Positions 1-8,100 of a stretch of 12,359 bases of DNA are shown piece by piece (position 1 is the stretch's first letter; the number at the start of each line of letters is the position of its first letter). The notes below the pieces were generated by a model that did not search any database, was not told the DNA's origin, and saw only the letters and a program-made list of their open reading frames with translations. The position numbers and the translations under genes were made by a program. Source of the DNA: Euperipatoides rowelli (taxonomy: Eukaryota > Onychophora > Udeonychophora > Euonychophora > Peripatopsidae); the NCBI GenBank assembly GCA_003024985.2, contig PXIH01S0001058.1; one strand, given 5' to 3'.

Positions 1-60
1 AGTATATACTGTATATATACAGTAGCCTACATACTGTATATTGTAAGTACAGTATACTGC
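1..60. repeat. TACTGTA/TACAGTA palindromic cluster
   Basis: The first 60 bases carry interleaved copies of TACTGTA and its complement TACAGTA with TATATA spacers (tatactgtatatatacagta, tactgtatat, gtacagtatactg). It is a simple AT-type self-complementary repeat. Confidence 0.7.
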
Positions 61-937
61 ATATAAACTGAAGATGTTCTAAATTTTACATTAGAAAATT
101 CTTTTTCAGACATCCCGGAGTGAACAATGTTGCTTAGCAAAGTCCTTGTCTTTGTAGTTTATGTGGCGGAACTAATTATTTTGTTTCAAGTTGAAACTGT
201 GTTCAATTTTTTTCATAACATCTGTGATTTTAATCAAAGTTAAAAACTTGATTCATAAGTTTTTAAAAATTTACTGTCATCTTTAGATCTTTTCAAAGGC
301 TTAATGTTGAACACCACCACTACAAATGACAATAAGAATGGCAGCAGTCAATTGCCATTATGCCATATGGACTAAGATAAATCTAGTGAATTTGAAGAAT
401 TAAATATTTCAAATTTAAGCAAAACTTTTCCAACCTAGCTTTTTTAATACATTTCAGGCACAGATCTTATAAAAACTATTCAATAATGAAACAGAATTAT
501 ATATGAATTTATTTCCCCATGCTCGATAACACAATGTATCTTGATTCCATCGTCAACTATTAAAATTAAATATACCTTCTAAAATGAGTGTTTAATAAAG
601 GATCAAAGAAATGTGTAACATGTTGTATTCATTACGGTGAACAAATCACAATTCTGTTTGTTTTTTGTTAATTTTAATAACATGTGTGTCTTATAAGTTG
701 TAAGAATTTTAATCAAGTTAAAAGGTGTGACATTGTGTTACTATTACCCAGCTCTTTGCTGGGTTCCCTCCCAACCTCTTCAACCCTTTGTCTACCCTGG
801 GTGTTATCAAATCATTTGGACAAATTATTTATAAATAATTTCAGTTTTCGTATATTACTTATTAAATTTGTGAATTTCTGTACCAAAAAAAAAAATACAA
901 TAATAATATACTTAAGGTGGCTATTTTTCATTGCATG

Positions 938-959
938 TGACCTTTAAATTTAAAGGTCA
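938..959. repeat. perfect 22-bp palindrome
   Basis: Half-site TGACCTTTAAA is followed immediately by its exact reverse complement TTTAAAGGTCA, with no spacer. The outer hexamers TGACCT and AGGTCA form an everted pair of nuclear-receptor-type half-sites spaced by 10 bp. This may be coincidence or the relic of a small foldback element. Confidence 0.8.
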
Positions 960-1175
960 TCTTTTTAACACAATTTTTAAAGTAAATAACAAAAACAGAT
1001 CAATAACTTCCATTGTTTCTTATTGCCTAAAGATAGCTGTCCAGTGCAGGCTCCATTATGCAATAAGTAAACCAGCACCTTTCAATTGCTTATATTGCAC
1101 TTATTTTTATTATTTTCTTACGCAATTGCCTATAAAATAAAAATATGAGAATTGATGGTCAATCAGAAGTGATCC

Positions 1176-1222
1176 AAAATATATATATATACTGTATATA
1201 TACCATATTTATACTGTATATA
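1176..1222. repeat. TA-rich repeat with TACTGTATATA copies
   Basis: A (AT)n run continues into two tactgtatata copies separated by about 13 nt (atataccatattta). Same composition as the cluster at the start of the window. Confidence 0.65.
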
Positions 1223-1556
1223 GGAATGTTTTCAATAAAATAAAATAAAAATTCAGAAGAACAGAATGTGCTGAGGTACATAAAAGTTATATATTTACAT
1301 ATGGAATTCTTCTCCTAATAATATACATGGTGGGTTTTCACTCGCACTTTTTTGAAATTGGTATTTTTGGTCATTTGTTTATAGCAGAAGAAAAAAACCT
1401 GGTCTGCATGTACAATAGAAATAAATCTTTTGTCCTCCTATTAACAAGTCCGTTTTTTTGTAGTAGTATGCAAATTCTCACCCCTCACGTCCTAATATGA
1501 TTAAGTACTGTATATAAACATGTATTTTTTACATATATTGTAAAAACATTTCTTCT

Positions 1557-1562
1557 TTTAAT
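1557..1562 (-). terminator. candidate poly(A) signal ATTAAA
   Basis: Plus strand tttaat reads ATTAAA on the minus strand, about 495 nt after the stop. A TGTA element lies just upstream on that strand and U/G-containing sequence downstream. Such hexamers are common by chance in DNA this AT-rich. Confidence 0.3.
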
Positions 1563-2054
1563 GCACTTACAAATAAAAGTGAAATTCTGTATAAACCAAA
1601 ATAGGGAATGAAATTTCAAGACGGTGAGGAATGCACAGTCTGCTCATTTATCATGGTCATTGGTCGGTAAAACACCAAAAGCTCTCAAGGCAAATATACA
1701 TAAATAGATAGGTACGTGTTGTTTTTTTTTCTTTCTTCTTGTTGGTCTTCAAATAGCTTACAATTTCACAATCAAGCTTTTTAAAAGAAATGAGTGAAAT
1801 AATGTCAGTAAACCTCTGAAATGGTTTTTTTCTTCTTTCAAAACAGTAATCTCAAATTTCAGTCTGTTATTCACAACCACAAGGATTGATTCAGCTGTAC
1901 ATCTATGAAGGAAAACGAGCAAGCTTCTATCTACAGTACAAGAATAATTTAAATTATAATTTAAAAAAGGAGAGTATGTACAAGTTAATCTTGGCAACGA
2001 CCAATGTCTGCGTTTTTGCATAAATAGTGGAGAAGAGTGGTTTGACTGATAAAA
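1557..2054 (-). other. MAP3K13: probable 3' untranslated region of the MAP3K12/13 gene
   Basis: Sequence downstream of the stop at 2055 on the minus strand, with no supported coding. It holds short T- and A-rich runs and, at its far end, an ATTAAA hexamer. The true 3' end is not visible from sequence; a longer UTR reaching to about 590 or 1100 is equally possible. Confidence 0.4.
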
Positions 2055-2165
2055 TTACCAAACTGTTGTTTCTCCGCTTCTAGATTTTGGCAATGCGGTT
2101 GCAACAGTGATGTCAGATTGGTCATCTGAATCGGTGCTCTCAGATGTACCCATAGCCATTGTATT
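2055..2165 (-). CDS. MAP3K13: MAP3K12/13 terminal coding exon e
   Basis: Acceptor tttttctgttcccag|A; 36 codons then TAA at 2055-2057. Entered in phase 0 it reads NTMAMGTSESTDSDDQSDIT and ends KSRSGETTVW. The join ...QPGE|NTM matches the conserved GYENPM-type junction in LZK, and the following Asp/Ser-rich stretch and aromatic C-terminus also match. No exon therefore appears to be missing in the 4.45-kb intron. The frame continues open upstream of the acceptor, but that part is intronic poly(AT) and is not counted. Confidence 0.9.
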   Translation of the reverse strand, partial: NTMAMGTSESTDSDDQSDITVATALPKSRSGETTVW

Positions 2166-5100
2166 CTGGGAACAGAAAAAATATATATATATATCAAATG
2201 AGTATTTAAGAATATATAAGTAAGCAGTAACCTCTAGCAATCTCAACAACAAAAAATAAGAATGCAGTTATGTTCTATAGCGCATTTTATATAAACTTAA
2301 TGATACTCCAATATTAGTTTTCCAAATCTACATTTTGGCAAGCATTCCCCTAAAAAACGTTCCGAGGATCTTTTACTAAGGGAGATAGGAATAAAGCATT
2401 AACAAGCACTTTCAACAGGCAAGCAGGAGAGGAAAGTACAGGAAACTATTAAAAAAAATGAAGATTAGAATGGATCTGTGCAATTAAGTTCAAGTGACTT
2501 GGATTATTACATATCTAAAAAATTAATGTAAAAAAAAATTTGGAAAAGGGACAAGGAAATTTCTTGATCTTCTACACCAGGGATTCTCAAACTGTGGTAG
2601 ATGTACCACTAGGGATACATTACGTTGTTTTAGGTGGTCCACAGAGATGTGACAAAAAGAGATACAGGTATCCAGTGCATTCCGAATAAGGAATTTTCTC
2701 TTGCTATAAAATGCTGTTATTTGCACTTGGTTATCAACAGGTTCCGTTCATGTCCATAATAATTAATCAGTGTGCAATTAGTTATAATGTACTTAGTACA
2801 TTTGACATTAGATTTAAAATTTTTAAATGAATTTCATGTTTGAGATTGTATTAAGACAAAAATGGACATTGAATAAGAGTAAATAATTGCTTGTGTGCAA
2901 TAATTAATACAATAAAAATAAGACTTTTTGAGAAGATTGTATTCTGTTTGTCCTCCTACCATAAACGTATACTTTTGGCTGAATAAAGTCTGAAAGTTCT
3001 ACAAAATATGCAAATGGCGGTACATGAATTTTAGCAGTTTATTTAAGTGGTACAACATTTCAAAAATTTGAGAACCCCTGATCTACAGTATACCCATTTT
3101 CATTACAATTTTTCTCCTTTAATCAATTTTACATTTTTGCAGATAATTCTTTACATATGAAAAATCTTTAGAGACAAATTTCGCACAATTTAAATAATAA
3201 AAATCTTGATTATGCAAATGCGTATTGGGACAAGTAACTAGCGAAATAAAAAGTAAAACATCATTTTTAAACTTGTCCTCTATTTCAATTTTATCTCCAT
3301 TAGTCTTATTAATAATTGTAATTAAATTGTCAAATAGAATAATTACCATTTTGCAAATTTTAAAATCATATACAGTACAAGGTATCCATTAAAAGCTGAA
3401 ACAGAAATGGAACATTAACTTTTGAATTAGACACTTCTCGATTCTGATTCAAACCCAAGAATTTTAAAATTGAGGAATTGGAGAATCAAATGTACATGTC
3501 ACTAAAATGAATTAAATATTACAAAGGGTGGGATCATTTACTAAAACAATACATTTGTTCAGTTTTATTTTCAATTTTTTTTAACCTGCTAGTAACTACT
3601 TTTTCATGTGGGATGTTAATATAACCTCTGTAAAAAAAAAAAAAAAAAAATTCCAAGCTACAGCTATTTTATTAATGTTATAAAACATCTACAAAGCTAT
3701 GAAATTAAATTTCTCTAATCTGTCATCCCATATGGTGTAGTTTAAAACTATCACTACCCCCATTATAAGATTAGTTTATTGTATTTCTGCTTATAAAGAA
3801 TTATGTTCTCATGTTTTTTTTTTTGTTAAACAGATCCTTATTGGATAACATCAAAAACAAAAACTGACAATGTCTAGGTTGTACACAATGCTATGAATTT
3901 TCAATTGCCCAAAACAGATCTTCTTAGCATCTTGATAGGGTAATTAAAAGCAATATTTATTTAATCAAATTTGACCGACTTGTCNTTTTNNAATATTTCT
4001 AATTACTGATTTTTTTTTTTTTTTTTACTTTTGTGTACATGGGAAATATATCAAAAGAGAGTAATCAAAATGCCCATCCTTTTTATTTCGATTTTGATTG
4101 GCAGCCAGTTAAATCCTGGCAAACTATTTTATCATGAAAGCTGTCTTCACTATCTCAACCTATTTTAATTAAACAAACCATAAGGATTGAACGGAGACAA
4201 AAATATTATTTAAAAATCTTGAAAGAAACAGACCAGAGTTACGATACTTTTAGGAATTTGATTAGGCTGCAAAACAATTCAAAACTGATCCAAGATTTTG
4301 TTTGTTTAAAAAAAAAAAACTTTTATTTACTGTACAATCAATGTATCAAAATAAGTCTAAACTTTTTAAAATAATAAAAAATATTTTTAAAAAACATCTT
4401 GAATTTAATGTTTTTATGTGATGACAGTGCCTCTGCGTCATTCAAAAGCATGAAATTTTTTAAACATAGTGTTCAAAAGAAGTCAAACATTTCCAACTTT
4501 CTCAATATTAAATATATTTTAAAGCTAAAAAAAGTTAATATGAAAATATTATTAAAGAGAAAGGGCAATAAAATTCATAATTATTTTCTAAGTATTTAGG
4601 ATACCATCGTATACTTTATATGTACCATACATGCTTAATAAAATATATGAATCATTTATGTTGTGGTATACAGTTTTGACAAGTAATATTTCAACATTAC
4701 GGGTAATTTTAAAATGTAAAATTCTAATATTATAAAAATAAGATTATTAAAGAGTAATAGAAGAACGTCATAATTTTTTCAAAAATATTTTGATTATAAT
4801 GATGGAGATATTAATTTTAGAAGTACAGTACATAGAATAGATGGCCAGGTCAATTTAAATCCATTTTATTAGGGTCAAGTTAATTATTAATTTCATAATT
4901 TTAAATAGATATAATAAGATTTTTTTTGATTTTTTAAAGGTATGCTAGGGTAGTTGACAAATATGAGTGAAATCATTAGCCAGACTGGACTGCCTCAGAA
5001 ACAAATTTCTAAAATTTTTAAATCCCCTCTTTAATGAATAAGGAAGGAAAGGAATTTTCACTAAAGAATTGACTATTTGTCAAGTTATTTTATTCTCTAA

Positions 5101-8100
5101 TTAACAAATTATATACGCTTGTGTGCGTCATGTCTCGACAGTAAAATACAGATTAAAAACTGGAAATACTTCAATTTAACAGATAAAATACAGTATAGCG
5201 AGCTAAGTTAAATATTTAGTTATTTATTATTTGTAATTGTATGCATTAGTTTGCGCATTCAGAATGTTTTAGTTTAGTGTATGACGTGCTTACTTTAATT
5301 AGTAAGCGCGTCATAAATGATTCTACTTTCTTGGATGTGCGGGCTAATGCTAATTATTTAATTGTTCATTTTGTAAAATTTAAATGAGCGATTTATTTTT
5401 GCCATAAAGGCTTTTACTTGTAATGCTTTATTGTCTTTACATACAGGAGTGGGTCTCATTACAAAAGTCAGGTACCATCAGCTCGGCGGGAGCCTGTTCC
5501 CATATGTTTGACCCTCTATGGGGTGTAATATTATTTTATTTTGGTTCCAGCACATTAATTAGGCAAAGTCAGCGGATTAACGTAAAAACTGTAAATAGTT
5601 TTCTTTCTTATTTTTATGTAAATAAAAACCAAGAAAAAATTTAAAGCTAAATACTTGAATTTTTTTTTTCCACTCCTCCTGTAACATTTTAAATATAACG
5701 ATTTGGACTTTATAATTTTAAAACGTTATAATAGTTAAGCATCCATCTAGTAAAAGATTTCACGTCTGGCTTCATTCTAAGCCGAGCGTGTAATGCATGT
5801 GCTGTCCTAGTATTAACAGAATACTGTTAAAGTCTTTTTCAATAGATAAGAGTTTGATTCCTACTTTCATTGCAAATAAAAAAGTATAAAATGTACTTGG
5901 TCTATTTTAGTTCCCTCCAAATTGTAAAAAATCCCCACTTTAAATATATTGATTGAGATGATATTGCCCTTTTTGTTATTAAAATAAAAAAAAAACAGAA
6001 TTTCATGTCAGCATATAGAAGCATACAAATGCTCCTTGGTTTAACGTACAGTACTAATAAATGTTTGTACTGTAGTTTACCTGAAATCTCCATACATTAA
6101 GAAAAATGAATAGATATGTAACTTATAGTGGAATTTTAGAGACTATTTTAACAATAAAAAAACTTAAAAACAGATTTTTTTTTTTTTTAAATACAAATTT
6201 TTAATTTTGGCACTATTTGACTGTCATTAATAAAAATATAATTACAAAAAATAAGGGATAAGTAAAGTTAGCAAGGAAGTTACAACTCTTAAAATTTTGG
6301 GTTGCTTAAAAAAAAGAATTGAGAATAGCACATTATATGTGTGTGTTCATTAAGAAAAAAAAATCTTTAGCAAATAAAAGTGAAAAATTAAAAATAAATC
6401 CTAATAATGAAATTTAAAATTTTCTTAGATTTAGATTAGGACAAAAGTAATCTATTTTGTACATAGTCAATATTATACTCTAATTTTTATAAACAAATCA
6501 TAAAATATTAACTTTATTTTTTTCATTGCATGTGCATATACTTCCATTAAAACTTCCACGTATAATTATTAAAATATTCTAAATTTTTTTTTTTTCATTG
6601 TTTAGTTAATTAATCTTACCTCCCCTGGTTGATCCCGTTCAAATTGATTTTTAACCAGTCGGACAGCTAACTCTTTGTCTGACAGACCATCAGATAAACA
6701 TTGAGAAGTGGCTAGATCCAATGCTATATCTGACGTGCTGTTAGTAGATAGGAGCCCTGGTGGACTTGTCGAGTGCTCACTCGTATTTTCTTCTTCCGAC
6801 AGGTTGCCTTCTGAACTTAGGGTTGAATATGACTGTCGTTTTTCTGGGGAGCAGTGGGTTCTGTAAAATAAAATAAAAATAATAAATGCAACATACAGTA
6901 AATAAATTGATTTCAATGCAAATTTTATCACGAATAAAAGAATCTACAGTAAGTGCATAATAGTAAAATAATGTGATCGTCAAATGACCACATTTTATAT
7001 ATTTGAGTTGATAAGAACTCAAATATAAAAAATATTAAATAAGAATTTACCAAATTCCAACCTAATATTTGTTTCAATATTCAATGAAGCACTTGGATTA
7101 TACTGTATCTAATGATATGGATTTTGAGCATTTATACAGTATATACTATAAATATAGTATATACAGTATATACTATAAATATAATGTTTGTTTTATATTA
7201 ATAAAATTACTTTATTAGATAATAGCATAATACACATTTATACAACTATCTGCTCCTCTGCAGAGAGTTGTATAAATCACCACTATTGCATAATAGTGGT
7301 GATTCTAAGTTATTAATGAGGGGGGAAAAATGATACAGCATTAAAAATTAAAACTGTGCTGATGTCTTCTTATGAAATTTACAGCTAGAAGATAGTAATT
7401 TTTTTTTTATGTTATAATGATTTTATTGGCCAAAATAGAATTATTAAAAGAAATCTCGTATTACATTTGAATTTGTTATAACCAAAATTGTTAATTTAAA
7501 AATAAATAACGTTACTTTCATTTGTTGACTTTTTAATATCCACAAAGATAAACATTCATTTAAAATTAACAAGATGCTTGTTTCTAAGGAGTAATGGACT
7601 GGCCCGAATTTTTTTTTTTTTTTTAAATTTATAACTAAATACTTAATTTACAAAAATNAAAATAACNGCAAAGTATAAAAATAAAAACAATAAAATTCAA
7701 ATAAAAATTACAATATTTGTCCATAATTTATAATTATAATTTAAAACCCTTTTTTTATTTTATAATTTACCCCAACTACCCCCATTAGGGGAATCGACCA
7801 TGAAATGACTTCGTATAAATTTTTTGTCCCCCCCCCCCATGTAATTTTTGAGAGTAGATTACGTATGTATTTTCATTGGCAAAATAGATCTTATGTAAAA
7901 ATTAGTTGACACCCCTGTTCTATAGCTACTTCATCAGTACTATTCACCTTTCTGCCCTACATTTATCTTCTTCACTATCATCCACTTCTCCTTCCTCTTC
8001 AGACCAGGAATCTTCAGAACGCTAAAGATAAAATACATTTTAAATTAAAATACATTATAGTATAATGTATAATTAAAGTACAAATAATAAGACAATATGG

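Larger units (their letters stand above)
1..1550. other. AT-rich 3' flank, no supported gene
   Basis: Short open frames at 684-947 and 931-1140 give low-complexity Phe/Leu/Ile/Asn-rich products without recognisable domains or splice context; I treat them as chance. The stretch contains TACTGTA/TACAGTA clusters at both 1-60 and 1176-1222 and a 22-bp palindrome at 938-959. A small lower-AT patch at about 745-815 (cccagctctttgctgggttc) contains a short inverted repeat. Confidence 0.6.
2166..6619 (-). other. MAP3K13: last intron of the MAP3K12/13 gene (4454 bp)
   Basis: Bounded by donor GAG|GTAAGA at 6619 and acceptor ctgttcccag at 2166. Mostly AT-rich filler with A- and T-runs. It holds a hAT MITE (2578-3080), a hairpin (5281-5314), a lower-AT island (about 5444-5530) and ambiguous bases at 3985, 3990 and 3991. 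The short open frames within it (for example 3119-3349, 4399-4599, 5902-6093) show no domains and are judged chance. Confidence 0.85.
6861..7947 (-). other. MAP3K13: intron between exons c and d (1087 bp)
   Basis: Donor GAAAG|GTGAAT at 7947, acceptor ttttacag at 6861. It contains a 27-nt imperfect tandem duplication (7136-7183), two adjacent hairpins (7236-7304), a T16 run, ambiguous bases (7658, 7667), a C11 run (7828-7838) and a decayed hAT-like element at its donor-proximal end. Confidence 0.85.

Noticed and set aside
1758-2252. Overlapping minus-strand frames around the last exon other than the one ending ETTVW
   Set aside because: They are shadows: only the frame entered at 2165 continues the MAP3K reading frame and keeps the conserved C-terminus.
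2523-2726. Open frame covering the left end of the hAT MITE
   Set aside because: Starts outside and runs through the transposon terminus; no transposase similarity.
3632-4026. A19 and T17 runs as retroposon tails
   Set aside because: No recognisable LINE/SINE body or target duplications next to either run; ambiguous bases nearby suggest assembly difficulty.
6777-7022. Minus-strand frame reading NPLLPRKTTVIFNPKF over exon d
   Set aside because: It is the wrong frame of exon d; phase 2 from exon c selects the THCSPEKRQSYST frame, which carries the conserved motifs.
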